A DNA stretch of 64,000 nucleotides from DSFO01 sp041640715. Lineage in GTDB: Archaea; Thermoproteota; Thermoprotei; Gearchaeales; Gearchaeaceae. Shown here piece after piece: positions 27,232 to 36,428 of the stretch. The notes beneath the pieces were generated by a model, which worked only from the letters and a program-made list of their open reading frames with translations, was not told where the DNA came from and did no database searches. The translations under genes were made by a program, and so were the position numbers. The stretch is from positions 1 through 64,000 of the forward strand of contig JBEPZU010000002.1 in assembly GCA_041640715.1 (NCBI GenBank). Direction: 5' to 3'. Positions within the stretch are counted from its first letter, which is position 1, and the number at the start of each line of letters is the position of its first letter.

Positions 27232-28146
27232 ATGTCTTGGAAAGGTAGAGATGTTATATCTATCGATCAATTTAGTGTGGACGATTTAGAAATATTATTT
27301 AATAAGACTGAAGAAATGATGAGAACCGGTCCTTCTAGAAAGACACTAGAAGGATATATTATAGGCAATATCTTCTTGGAATACAGTACTAGGACAAGGG
27401 TTAGCTTTGAAGTAGCAGCTAAGAAATTAGGTGCTGAAGTTGTTAACCTCATAGGGGAATATTCTTCAATAAAGAAAGGCGAAAGTCTTTTCGATACCTT
27501 TAAGATGATGGATAGCTACACTGATTTGTTGATAATCCGTAGTCCAATCGAAGGTACTGCTCATTTTGCAGCCGAAGTATGTGAAAAGCCAATAATAAAT
27601 GCAGGCGATGGTTATTTGAACCATCCTACACAGGCTATGCTGGACTTATATACGATTAAAAAACTTAAAGGTAGACTTAATAATCTAGTAGTAGGAGTTT
27701 GCGGCGATCTTAGGTATGGCAGAGCGGCGGTTTCTTTTATTTTTGGCATCTCTAAATATGCGAATAAGATTTACGGTATGTCTCCTCCCTCATTAAGCCT
27801 TAGAGAAGATGTTAAGAGAAAATTAATAGAGATGGAAGTGGATTTCACAGAAGTATATGACATATATAAGGTAATTCCAGAGCTAGATGTGCTTTACGTT
27901 ACGAGGATACAAAAGGAGCGTTTCCCAGATATAGCCGAATATGAGAAAGTTAAAGGTTCTTATAGAATAGATCTTAAAGTTCTAGAGGGAGCGAAAAAAG
28001 ATTTGATAATTATGCATCCTTTTCCTCGTGTAGATGAATTAAGTTATGAAGTGGATAATACTAGCATGCAAGCGTATTTCAAGCAAGCTAAATTCGGAGT
28101 TTATGTGAGGATGGCTTTATTAGAGTTGATCCTTAAAGGATCTTAA
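27232..28146 (+). CDS. pyrB: aspartate carbamoyltransferase catalytic subunit
   Basis: The 304-residue enzyme has the carbamoyl-phosphate motif STRTRVSFE near residues 50-58, the residues SIKKGES and HPTQAMLDLYT, and the aspartate-binding HPFPRVDEL. It condenses carbamoyl phosphate and aspartate. Its partner regulatory chain is pyrI, 80 bp downstream. It follows pyrE by 38 bp. Confidence 0.96.
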   Translation: MSWKGRDVISIDQFSVDDLEILFNKTEEMMRTGPSRKTLEGYIIGNIFLEYSTRTRVSFEVAAKKLGAEVVNLIGEYSSIKKGESLFDTFKMMDSYTDLLIIRSPIEGTAHFAAEVCEKPIINAGDGYLNHPTQAMLDLYTIKKLKGRLNNLVVGVCGDLRYGRAAVSFIFGISKYANKIYGMSPPSLSLREDVKRKLIEMEVDFTEVYDIYKVIPELDVLYVTRIQKERFPDIAEYEKVKGSYRIDLKVLEGAKKDLIIMHPFPRVDELSYEVDNTSMQAYFKQAKFGVYVRMALLELILKGS

Positions 28147-28226
28147 TCTAGTATACAAAACTTGTATATTTTTTGATATATAAGAATTTGAAAATTTAAA
28201 AATTCTACCACAGTAAATACGGTGAA

Positions 28227-28721
28227 ATGAAAGAGATGGAAATGGAAGAGATAGAAATGAAAGTTGCTAAGATAAAAAATGGCACAGTCATAGATCATAT
28301 ACCAAAGGGGCGGGCTCTTGTTGTTCTCAAGCTTCTAAATCTTGGTAAAAACTTCGATAACACTTTGACTATTGCCATAAACGTCAAGAGTAAGAAGCTA
28401 GGTGTGAAGGATATAATAAAAGTGGAGAATTTAGAGCTGGATTCTTCTTTGCTGAGTAGCTTAGCTCTTATAGCACCTACAGCTACTATAAACGTGATAA
28501 GAAATTATAAGGTTCACGAAAAAAGCAAAATTACCCTTAAAGAATATGTAGAAGGTATTCTCAAATGTGCGAATCCTACTTGTATATCAAGACAACAGAA
28601 TGAACCTATAGTCTCAAAGTTTAAAATAGTAGAAAGAAACCCTTTGAAACTACAATGTACGTATTGCTTTAGGAATTTGAGCGAAAACGAGGTCATAGAA
28701 CAACTTGTTGAAGGAAAATAG
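28227..28721 (+). CDS. pyrI: aspartate carbamoyltransferase regulatory subunit
   Basis: This 164-residue protein is PyrI, with an allosteric domain (KNGTVIDHIPKG) and a C-terminal zinc site of four cysteines (CANPTC and CTYC). It carries the feedback-effector site and holds the catalytic trimers together. The start is uncertain: several in-frame ATGs occur within 30 bp (28227, 28236, 28242, 28257). A GGTGA at 28221-28225 would suit ATG 28236. An upstream TATATAAG at 28177-28184 may give a second promoter in the operon. Confidence 0.92.
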   Translation: MKEMEMEEIEMKVAKIKNGTVIDHIPKGRALVVLKLLNLGKNFDNTLTIAINVKSKKLGVKDIIKVENLELDSSLLSSLALIAPTATINVIRNYKVHEKSKITLKEYVEGILKCANPTCISRQQNEPIVSKFKIVERNPLKLQCTYCFRNLSENEVIEQLVEGK

Positions 28722-29928
28722 AGAAATACAATTAATAGGCAAATCGATAGTAGGATCTGAATTGGTAGAATGTGCCATCTTAATAAAGGACGAAAGGATT
28801 GAACGGGTATCAAAGCTTGAACATTCTAACGTAAAAACGCTTAGATTTGGGCAGGGTTATTTGATCATCCCAGCTATGATAGATTTACATGTTCATTTCA
28901 GAGACTGGGATCAATCATACAAAGAAACGATAGAAAGCGCTTCGATGGCAGCTTTAGCAGGCGGTGTGACTACAGTCCTAGATATGCCCAATACCTTGCC
29001 TCCTGTAAACAATCTAGAAAGAATTATCAAGCGTTATGAAGACTTCAAAAAGAAAGCATTGGTAGACTTTGGATTACATTCGAAACTTATTCCTATTGAA
29101 GATTTAAATGAAGCCAGGAAATTGATTTTTGGTTTTAAATTCTACGAGGAAGATTTATCTTCTCTAAAAGATCACCTAGGTAATTTAAAAAAGGATAATC
29201 TAGTTTTTCATGCTCAATTTGGTGAAGATGAAGTAAGTGCTGTTGAGTTTATCTTGAATAATTCTAGAGAATTAAGAAACGTGAGGTTTGCCCATGTTTC
29301 TAGGAAAGAATCTATAATTAAAATAGAAGAATTTCGTAGAAGTTCTACTAACAATGTCTTTATAGAAGTTACTCCTCACCATGCTTTTTTATCGCGGAAA
29401 GATCTAGAAGGGAAACCAATAGGTTACAGGACCGTAAGACCACCATTAGCAAATAGAGAAGATAACATAGCGATAATAGAAGCGATAAACTCTGGTATAG
29501 TAGATTTCATTGCTACAGATCATGCACCCCATAGCTTAGAAGAAAAGCTTAGTCAAAATCCTCCACCCGGGTTCTCTTCATTAGAATTAGTAATACCTGT
29601 ATTCTTCACTTTTTCTCTCAAAGGTATAATTGATCTTAATAGATTGATTAGATGCATCAGTTATAACCCATCAAAGTATCTAAGGATAAAGAAGGGATTG
29701 ATAGAAGAAGGGTATTATGCAGACATAACGGTCATAGATACTAAAAGGACTTTTAAAGTAAATCCTTCTGAGTTAATAAGCATGTCTAAATTCACCGTCT
29801 TCGAGAATTTCGAGCTTTCGTGTAAACCTGTATTAACAATGCTTAGGGGTAAGATAGTTTACTCTGAAGGGGATTTCGATCTAAAGGGCATAAGCGCTAA
29901 GAGTATACATGAGCTTAGATCCGCATAG
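28705..29928 (+). CDS. pyrC: dihydroorotase
   Basis: The 407-residue amidohydrolase has the metal motif DLHVHFRDW near residue 58, GVTTVLDMPNT, and the second-half motif DFIATDHAPHS. It cyclises carbamoyl aspartate to dihydroorotate. It starts at TTG (28705 or 28708), overlapping the end of pyrI. GAGGTCA at 28690-28696 acts as an apparent Shine-Dalgarno sequence about 8 nt upstream, which is needed for this internal gene. It completes pyrF-E-B-I-C. Confidence 0.92.
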   Translation: MLKENREIQLIGKSIVGSELVECAILIKDERIERVSKLEHSNVKTLRFGQGYLIIPAMIDLHVHFRDWDQSYKETIESASMAALAGGVTTVLDMPNTLPPVNNLERIIKRYEDFKKKALVDFGLHSKLIPIEDLNEARKLIFGFKFYEEDLSSLKDHLGNLKKDNLVFHAQFGEDEVSAVEFILNNSRELRNVRFAHVSRKESIIKIEEFRRSSTNNVFIEVTPHHAFLSRKDLEGKPIGYRTVRPPLANREDNIAIIEAINSGIVDFIATDHAPHSLEEKLSQNPPPGFSSLELVIPVFFTFSLKGIIDLNRLIRCISYNPSKYLRIKKGLIEEGYYADITVIDTKRTFKVNPSELISMSKFTVFENFELSCKPVLTMLRGKIVYSEGDFDLKGISAKSIHELRSA

Positions 29929-29975
29929 GCAAATAGTTTTTATATAAGCTTTTCTAATAATGATTCCTTGATTAA

Positions 29976-30932
29976 ATGGAAGAGGTCGTCGTAACTAAAA
30001 ACCTTTCGAGATATTTTGGCAACATCGTTGCATTAGATAACGTAAACATAACTATTAAGAAAAACGAGATTTTCGGTTTATTAGGTCCGAATGGATCTGG
30101 TAAGTCTACTTTGATTAAGATATTATCTACTCTATTGCTTCCGAGCTCTGGAGAAGCTTACGTCTTTGGTTATGACGTGAAAAAGGATTACGCTAAAATT
30201 AGGAAGTTAATAAACATTGTATCAGGAGACGAAAGACCAGGCTATGGGGTTCTCAAAGTCAAAGAGAATCTATGGTTCTTTTCGCAATTATATGGTTATG
30301 GCATCAAAGAAGGGTGGAAGGTCGTCTATTCTTTAATAGAAGAGCTGAAAATGCAGGATTTTGCGGATAGGAAGCTTAATAGGGTATCTTCGGGAATGTT
30401 CCAAAAATACAACATAGCCAGGGGCATATTGAATTCGCCCAAACTTTTGTTCTTAGACGAACCCACTGTTGGTTTAGATGTTGAAATTTCAAGAGAAATA
30501 AGGGATTATATAAAAAACTGGGTGAGAAAAGATTCTGAGCGCACGGTTCTTTTAACCACGCATTATATGCTTGAAGCACAAGAAATGTGTGATAGGGTTG
30601 CTATTATTCATAAGGGTAAAATTATCAAAGTGGATACTGTAGAAAATCTCTTAAGAATCGTGAGGAATGAGCACATCTTCGACCTAAAGATTTCTACTAT
30701 GAGTAATAAAGAGTTTGAGGAGGTCAAAAAAATAAAGGGCATTAAAGCTATTTCTCTTGATAACGATGAATCTGGAGCGTTTAGACTTAGACTAGTTTTA
30801 GAAGAAGAATCTCCTATCGCGGATGTATTAAGCAAACTTAAAGAAGATAATGTTAAAGTTTTCGCTCTAAGTAAAGAGGAACCTACTCTAGAAGATGTCT
30901 TTCTCTATTTAGTAGGCAGTAAATTAAAATGA
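29976..30932 (+). CDS. ABC transporter ATP-binding protein
   Basis: The 318-residue ATPase has Walker A GPNGSGKST at about 41-49, the signature VSSGMFQKYNIARG, Walker B LLFLDEPTVGLD and the switch histidine in TTHYM. The C-terminal 90 residues form the extension seen in DrrA-like exporters. It is encoded with two ABC-2 permeases (4-bp and 10-bp overlaps), making an exporter for an unknown substrate, perhaps a lipid or drug. TATATAAG at 29941-29948 is a likely promoter element. Confidence 0.9.
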   Translation: MEEVVVTKNLSRYFGNIVALDNVNITIKKNEIFGLLGPNGSGKSTLIKILSTLLLPSSGEAYVFGYDVKKDYAKIRKLINIVSGDERPGYGVLKVKENLWFFSQLYGYGIKEGWKVVYSLIEELKMQDFADRKLNRVSSGMFQKYNIARGILNSPKLLFLDEPTVGLDVEISREIRDYIKNWVRKDSERTVLLTTHYMLEAQEMCDRVAIIHKGKIIKVDTVENLLRIVRNEHIFDLKISTMSNKEFEEVKKIKGIKAISLDNDESGAFRLRLVLEEESPIADVLSKLKEDNVKVFALSKEEPTLEDVFLYLVGSKLK

Positions 30933-31729
30933 TAAAAGAAGTATTCAAAGTTGCTTATGCGAGAGCATATGTGAGGATAAAAGGAGCGAACAGAGATGTA
31001 ACACATTTTATAATAGAAGTATTTCTTCCGTTACTAGGCATTTCAGCTATTCTCTTCGCTTATAAAGCCTTGAATGCTCCTAATGAATTTTTAGCGATCG
31101 CTTCAATAGGGGGCGCGATGATAGCGTTTTGGTTTAACGTACTTTGGAGCATGGCGGCTCAGTTTTATTGGGAAAGAGAAACTGGAAACTTGCCTTTATA
31201 TGTTGCTAGCGGAGTTCCTATGACAGGTGTGCTCTTAGGCATGGCTATTGGAGGTGCATTCAACATGACCTTGAGAGCATTAGGAGTTTTGTTAGCTACT
31301 GTTTTTCTTTTTAACATTAAACTTCATGTTTCGCAAGCGGTCCCAGCTTTCTTGGTATTTATATTAACACTAGCAGCTCTGTATTCACTAGGGATGGTTT
31401 TCGCATCATCCTTCCTTAGGTTCGGAAGAACTGTTAGCAAAATTAACGAATTATTAGGAGAGCCTATTTTGTTTCTATCTGGCGTTTATTTCCCTATAAG
31501 GTTATTTCCTTTTGTTTTGCAGGTAATAGTTTCGTTAATACCTTTAGCTTTAGGTTTAGAAGCAGTGCGTAGATTATTAGTGTATGGTTCGGATATTTAT
31601 TCTGTATTATGGGCGATAATAGTTCTGCTTATCCTAAGCTTTTCCTTCTTCGTTATCGCTGTTAAATTACTTAGATATATGGAAGAACAGGGAAGAAAAA
31701 CAGGAACGCTAACATTGAAATGGGAATGA
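30929..31729 (+). CDS. ABC-2 type permease, first of pair
   Basis: This 266-residue membrane protein has six helices and the ABC-2 layout with a short cytoplasmic N-terminus. It has a conserved loop after helix 4 (RFGRTVSKINELLGEPILFLSGVYFP) typical of drug or polysaccharide exporters. It overlaps the ATPase gene by 4 bp and the second permease by 10 bp. Substrate unknown. Confidence 0.82.
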   Translation: MIKEVFKVAYARAYVRIKGANRDVTHFIIEVFLPLLGISAILFAYKALNAPNEFLAIASIGGAMIAFWFNVLWSMAAQFYWERETGNLPLYVASGVPMTGVLLGMAIGGAFNMTLRALGVLLATVFLFNIKLHVSQAVPAFLVFILTLAALYSLGMVFASSFLRFGRTVSKINELLGEPILFLSGVYFPIRLFPFVLQVIVSLIPLALGLEAVRRLLVYGSDIYSVLWAIIVLLILSFSFFVIAVKLLRYMEEQGRKTGTLTLKWE

Positions 31730-32541
31730 ATAATCTATTAGCTAAATTAAGAGCACTAACGTGGTTATCCTATCAAATAGAAGCTAACTGGACTAAGTTT
31801 TATTTATACTTGCTATATATCATGGTAAGGCCCATTTCTACACTCTTGCTTATATTATTCATAGTAATAGCTGTAAGACCGAATCCAGATTTGGCTTATT
31901 TCATCCTAGTGGGTCAAGCGTTTTATAACTTCGTAGGAAGCGGAATAATGGGCGTAGCTTATCCCATATGGGATGATAGGGAACATTATCGTTCTTTAAA
32001 ACACATATATATCTCTCCTACTCCAATTCCAATTTATCTAATAGGAAGAGGGATTTACAAGTTCATAGAAGGCTTACTCCCTTTACTTTTATCTTTTATT
32101 GTAGGTGCCGCTATACTAAATTATCCTTTACACACGCTTTCTCCCAATATATTTTTATTGGCGTTAAACTTTTTCCTAGGAATTGTTTGGATAATAGCTT
32201 TAGGCTTGATCATAGCTTCTTTTCTCTTATTCACTACCCATTATGGTTGGGCTGTCGTGGAAGGCATTATAGCTTCTTTGTTATTATTTGGCAATGTAAT
32301 ATTTCCTTCATATCTATTGCCTTATCCTTTCAACGTGATAGCTGATTATCTACCCATAAAATATTGGATGGATTTGAACAGAGTTGCAATCAAAGGCTTA
32401 GGTATTGAATTAGTAATAGGCGACTTGTTGATCTTAATTTTGCTCACCGTAGCATATCTCGTTCTAGCATTAGTCTTAATAAGGGTTGTAGATAAAATAG
32501 CTAGAAACAAAGGTCTTATAGATATAACTACTGCACACTAA
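31720..32541 (+). CDS. ABC-2 type permease, second of pair
   Basis: The 273-residue protein has six helices and an ABC-2-like arrangement including HYRSLKHIYISPTPIPIYL, the coupling segment found in DrrB-type permeases. It pairs with the preceding permease to form a heteromeric export channel. It converges on the SIS-domain gene with a 4-bp overlap. Confidence 0.82.
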   Translation: MGMNNLLAKLRALTWLSYQIEANWTKFYLYLLYIMVRPISTLLLILFIVIAVRPNPDLAYFILVGQAFYNFVGSGIMGVAYPIWDDREHYRSLKHIYISPTPIPIYLIGRGIYKFIEGLLPLLLSFIVGAAILNYPLHTLSPNIFLLALNFFLGIVWIIALGLIIASFLLFTTHYGWAVVEGIIASLLLFGNVIFPSYLLPYPFNVIADYLPIKYWMDLNRVAIKGLGIELVIGDLLILILLTVAYLVLALVLIRVVDKIARNKGLIDITTAH

Positions 32542-33449
32542 TAGATGAACTCATCGCTTAGTTTGAGATTTTTAGACATTGCGAAATATACGTCTTTTAG
32601 ATTCCTTTCTTTGGCTGATTTGTAACTAAACACTTGCGCATAGATAGAACCCAAGAGATAGCTAAACGGACTCTTAGGACCAAACTTAAAATATTCAACA
32701 TAAGCTATCTTATCCTTTAGATTGTCATTTATGAATTTCGCTCTATGATCTTCGTCCCCTAAAATTATCAAAGAATCCTTTTCTTCTAAGCTAAAAATGT
32801 CTACATGCATGAATTGCTCGCATCTTTCGGTTATTACTTTGGCTCCTAGGAATTCCACCAACTTTGCTTTCCAGTATAAGGTTAGAGGATAATAGCCAGG
32901 AGTAGAAATTATGAAGAAATTTTCACTACGGCTAGGAATTAATTCTTCAAATAACTTCTCTATTAAATCCTCTTTTAAATCATCTAGATTTAACTCTAGT
33001 GCGAATATAGAGTAAAGAGCCACCAAATTTTTAGTGAAACTTAAGGTGCCCGGCAATATTGTACTTTCTTCATAATTTGTTACTACAGCAAAGTCTGCTA
33101 AATCTGATAGTTTATTCTTCTTGTTACCAGTTAATGCTATTATTCTTATGCCTTTTTTCTTAGCTTTCTCGGCAAGAATCAAGTTAGCTCTTGTCTTTCC
33201 CGAAACTGAAATTATTATTAGTGTTTTTATATCACTCAAGTTCATGCTTAACTCATAAGGGTCAAAGGCTTTTGCATTGGTCAGTTCAGATAACAATAGA
33301 GCAGCAGCATATGAATCACCACAACCAGTAAGGATGACTTCCTTAGGATCTATTATACCCCAATATTTTTTCTTAAATTCTTCATATAATGCCTTCAATT
33401 CCTTTGCCTGAGCTTTTATTTCTTTGTAAATTAATTCTAATCTATTCAT
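32538..33449 (-). CDS. SIS-domain sugar-phosphate protein
   Basis: This 303-residue protein has two SIS-like halves. The N-terminal one shows ILTGCGDSYAAALL at about 38-51 and LIIISVSGKTRANLILAEKAKKKG, matching the isomerase half of GlmS-like proteins. It probably binds or isomerises a phosphosugar. It lacks the glutaminase domain, so ammonia-dependent or plain isomerase activity is possible. It overlaps rbkR by 4 bp, so the two are likely co-transcribed. Confidence 0.72.
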   Translation of the reverse strand: MNRLELIYKEIKAQAKELKALYEEFKKKYWGIIDPKEVILTGCGDSYAAALLLSELTNAKAFDPYELSMNLSDIKTLIIISVSGKTRANLILAEKAKKKGIRIIALTGNKKNKLSDLADFAVVTNYEESTILPGTLSFTKNLVALYSIFALELNLDDLKEDLIEKLFEELIPSRSENFFIISTPGYYPLTLYWKAKLVEFLGAKVITERCEQFMHVDIFSLEEKDSLIILGDEDHRAKFINDNLKDKIAYVEYFKFGPKSPFSYLLGSIYAQVFSYKSAKERNLKDVYFAMSKNLKLSDEFIY

Positions 33450-34102
33450 GATCTTATGAGATCAATTTCTACTATATCACCATCTTTCAATCCTAATTCT
33501 TTCCTTAAGTGATAAGGGCTTATTACTTCCACTACGCTCGAATCATAGTGAGTTCTTTCTAGTGTTATTAAACAACCTTCATACTTACCTTGAATTATCG
33601 CAGGAAAACATTTAACCCATCCATAGCTTCTATATTTGGTCCTTATGCCAGGTATGAAAATGCATGGTAAAACTTCTATTACTGCCCTATCTTTAGGTTC
33701 TATTAATTTCAAATTCAAGGTGCCTGGAAAAGGTTTAAAATTCAACTTCTCAATAAATTGTTTTTGATAATATTTTCTCGTCACATAATAAGCTCCTTCC
33801 TTCAAACCCGTGAAGACTTTACCTATTACTTTCATATATGAGACCTCTTCGAAATTCTTCCTTAATAATGCATATATTTCTTCGAAAAACTTCCTCCCTT
33901 CCTTAGTCAAGATTAATGTTTGACCTTTTGAATCTATTATTCGTTTTAATAAATTCTCTTTCTCAAGTTCTATTAAATGTCGAGAAACATTTTGTTGGCT
34001 CATACTTAAAAAACTTGCTAACTTATTCGTGGATATTTTCAATTGACCTTTGAGTATGCCTAATTTAGCCAACTGGATTAATGTCAAATGGTATACTTTC
34101 AT
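33446..34102 (-). CDS. rbkR: CTP-dependent riboflavin kinase with DNA-binding domain (RbkR)
   Basis: The 218-residue protein has a winged-helix domain (residues about 1-75, with KLASFLSMSQQNVSRHLIEL as recognition region). It is fused to an archaeal RibK kinase domain (about 85-218) containing GLKEGAYYVTRKYYQ, FPGTLNLKL and a C-terminal LGLKDGDIVEIDL. RibK makes FMN with CTP. Proteins of this build (RbkR) are known bifunctional riboflavin kinase/repressors in archaea. It is divergent from a RibU-like transporter, with only 52 bp between starts, so direct autoregulation is likely. Confidence 0.9.
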   Translation of the reverse strand: MKVYHLTLIQLAKLGILKGQLKISTNKLASFLSMSQQNVSRHLIELEKENLLKRIIDSKGQTLILTKEGRKFFEEIYALLRKNFEEVSYMKVIGKVFTGLKEGAYYVTRKYYQKQFIEKLNFKPFPGTLNLKLIEPKDRAVIEVLPCIFIPGIRTKYRSYGWVKCFPAIIQGKYEGCLITLERTHYDSSVVEVISPYHLRKELGLKDGDIVEIDLIRS

Positions 34103-34154
34103 TACTTATTTTTTTGTAACTACTTATTTATATTATTGACTTAGTAAAAAAAAT
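34103..34154. promoter_or_regulatory. rbkR/ribU-like shared divergent promoter and operator
   Basis: The whole gap between the two start codons is 52 bp. Its central AT-rich stretch TTATTTATATTA (34124-34135) lies about 20-30 nt from each start codon and could serve as TATA box in both directions. TACTTATTT is repeated at 34103-34111 and 34121-34129, 18 bp apart, and TTAC/GTAA half-sites occur nearby. These may be binding sites for the winged-helix domain of RbkR. The repeats are seen; the operator role is inferred. Confidence 0.5.
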
Positions 34155-34808
34155 ATGCGTAGCATTCAAATAGCTCTTACAGCTGTTTTGGCAGCCATAA
34201 TGTTCACTATAACTACATTTATATCTGGAATATTATCCTACCCTCTATTACCATATTTGAAATTCGATCCCGCAGAGATCATAGTAGTACTTGCATTATT
34301 CTTATTTGGTCCTGCTGTAGCTTTTCCCTTAGCAGCTTTGCACTTCATACTCCTACATTTTCCTTCAACTCAATTCCCCATAATAGGACCTGGCATGAAG
34401 TTCTTGGCCGTAATAACTACTCTAGTTGGGTCATATTTAGCGTTTAAATTGTCAAAGAGCAATAGTCTGAAGATAAGATTGGTCTATGCTATAGGAGCTT
34501 CTTTGATATTAAGGACTGTGGTTATGACCCTTGCTAATTATGCAGTATTAACTACAATCTTTGCTCCCTTCTTGGATGGTCTTTTCAAAACAATACCTCA
34601 AATCACTGGGCTAACTGCTTCAGATTTCACAGGGAAATTGACTTTAATTTTGATTCTCACAGCTTTCTATAACGTCGTGCATGTCTTTATAACCATCCTG
34701 CCTGCGTTTTGGGTAGCAATGTTACCTACATTACCTAAGTTGATATCGCCTATAAGTAATCATTGGCTTATATCTCTATTGAGAAGCGGTGAAAAAAGAA
34801 TTAGATAA
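34155..34808 (+). CDS. RibU-like riboflavin transporter S-component
   Basis: This 217-residue membrane protein has about six helices. It contains LPYLKFDPAEIIVVLALFLFGP, the RibU-like KFD segment of ECF riboflavin-binding subunits, followed by a helix ending in LHFILLHFP. It faces rbkR across a 52-bp divergent promoter, which supports riboflavin as substrate. Its last 20 bp overlap the small metallopeptidase gene. The ECF module would be encoded elsewhere. Confidence 0.8.
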   Translation: MRSIQIALTAVLAAIMFTITTFISGILSYPLLPYLKFDPAEIIVVLALFLFGPAVAFPLAALHFILLHFPSTQFPIIGPGMKFLAVITTLVGSYLAFKLSKSNSLKIRLVYAIGASLILRTVVMTLANYAVLTTIFAPFLDGLFKTIPQITGLTASDFTGKLTLILILTAFYNVVHVFITILPAFWVAMLPTLPKLISPISNHWLISLLRSGEKRIR

Positions 34809-35106
34809 AGAATACATTAAAAATCTGATAATACAAGGTAAAACTGAAGAAGCCATAGCAATCCTCTCAGAATACTATGGCATTGATCCTCCTAAAATAA
34901 ATGTAGGAATGCCCAAGGGCAAGCATTTTGCACTGGCTTTATACGATCCTTCTAAAAACACAATATTCTTCAAAAAAGGAGAATACATATATAATCCTTT
35001 TATAGTGCTACATGAATTCTACCATGCAATTAGGTTTTTCATGGGAAAGCATAGGGGTAATGAAAGAAAAGCAAACGAGTTTGCAATGAGGTTTTTAGAG
35101 AAGTAA
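34789..35106 (+). CDS. minimal HExxH putative metallopeptidase (105 aa)
   Basis: This small protein has a zinc-peptidase motif HEFYH at residues 75-79 and downstream glutamates at 92 and 97 (ERKANEFA) that could be the third ligand. The N-terminal 40 residues are helical and charged. It starts at GTG inside the end of the RibU-like gene, so it is probably translated by coupling. There is no signal peptide. I know of no function for so short a protein of this kind. The peptidase fold is plausible; activity is unproven. Confidence 0.6.
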   Translation: MKKELDKEYIKNLIIQGKTEEAIAILSEYYGIDPPKINVGMPKGKHFALALYDPSKNTIFFKKGEYIYNPFIVLHEFYHAIRFFMGKHRGNERKANEFAMRFLEK

Positions 35107-35148
35107 TTACGTTAAGCTTTTTTTTATTTAAATGTTTTCTTATTCTAG

Positions 35149-36420
35149 GTGAAATACGAAATAATAGTTATAGGAGGAGGGCCTGCAGGAGCTTTTAGCT
35201 CGGCTTTATTAGCCAAAGCAGGTCATAAGGTATTATTGATAGAAGCAGGTTCTTATAAGAGATACAAGGTTTGTTCTGGTGGTACTCCTCAGAGATCAGT
35301 GAAGCTTTTATCTGAAATAGGAAATCCGCAACAAGCGGTTTCACGAGAGATAAAAGGTGTAAATATATTCATAGAAGATATTGAGAAGATATCTACGAGA
35401 AAAGAAGAGACAATAGCTTACTCTTATTATAGAAGTGAGCTAGATCAATGGATAAGAGATAGAGCCAGCGATTTTGGCACCGAAGTGTTTTATAACACAG
35501 TAGCTAGAAAGATAACTATAGATAAGGAGAAGGTAAGCGTCAAGTGTGATCAAAAGGGCTTGATTAAAACCTTCGAGGGAGATTTCTTAATAGGTGCCTT
35601 CGGTATAAAACCTGATCTTCTATATCAATTAGGCTTAGAAACCACTGAATACTTATTTTCAGTCCAAAGCGAATTTGTAGGAGACATCTCTAGTTTAGAT
35701 GAAGAAATTATTTCTTCCTTCAATTTTTTGATACATCCTGATTTCTCGACTTATAGCTATGGCTGGATTTTCCCTAAAAGAGAAGGTCTATCTATAGGAA
35801 TAACAGACCGTTTGGAAGGAAGCGTTGTTATGAAAAGGTTTAAACTTATGCTAGAGAAACATCCTATAGTATCAAAACAAATAAAGGGAATGAAAACACT
35901 CCCAGTGTATAATCGGGAGGTTTTGGCTCACTTGAACCCTAATAGACCTTTGAGGAAAACCTATGGAAATAGATTCGTAGTTGTAGGTGATGCTGCTGGT
36001 TTTGCAGACCCTATTACATGGGAGGGTATATATTTTGCTCTTAAAAGCGGGGAGATAGCTGCTAAGACTTTCATTGATTTATATGACATAGGAGATTTCA
36101 AAGAAAAGTCTACCGTTCTTTATGAAAAGAGATGGAAGAAGGAGATCGGTAAGATTTTTGATATAGAATGGGCTGTGAAAGAACTACTTTGGGGTAAAGA
36201 TTTAACTGAAAGATGGCTTACCATAATAAGATTTTTCAAAAAGAAAACACATTTATATGATCTATTAAAAGATGAGTTAGCATATAGTATGTCTATAGCT
36301 CCAGTAATAAGAAAAATGTCATTTATAGAAAAAATAAATATAGGTTTCAAATTAAAAGGTTATAAACTCTTAAAAAATCCAATTAATTTTATAAATGTAT
36401 TTAGAACTTTGTTGGCATAA
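35149..36420 (+). CDS. geranylgeranyl reductase family flavoprotein
   Basis: The 423-residue FAD protein has GGGPAGAFSSALLAKAG at the N-terminus and KVCSGGTPQ. It also has the family motif YGWIFPKREGLSIGI near residue 204 and VVGDAAGFADPITWEG. These match archaeal geranylgeranyl reductases, which saturate the isoprenoid chains of membrane lipids. Members can also be dehydrogenases for other substrates. The start is GTG at 35149, 42 bp after the small peptidase gene. An 8-T run at 35118-35125 precedes it. Confidence 0.82.
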   Translation: MKYEIIVIGGGPAGAFSSALLAKAGHKVLLIEAGSYKRYKVCSGGTPQRSVKLLSEIGNPQQAVSREIKGVNIFIEDIEKISTRKEETIAYSYYRSELDQWIRDRASDFGTEVFYNTVARKITIDKEKVSVKCDQKGLIKTFEGDFLIGAFGIKPDLLYQLGLETTEYLFSVQSEFVGDISSLDEEIISSFNFLIHPDFSTYSYGWIFPKREGLSIGITDRLEGSVVMKRFKLMLEKHPIVSKQIKGMKTLPVYNREVLAHLNPNRPLRKTYGNRFVVVGDAAGFADPITWEGIYFALKSGEIAAKTFIDLYDIGDFKEKSTVLYEKRWKKEIGKIFDIEWAVKELLWGKDLTERWLTIIRFFKKKTHLYDLLKDELAYSMSIAPVIRKMSFIEKINIGFKLKGYKLLKNPINFINVFRTLLA

Positions 36421-36428
36421 AAAAAGTA

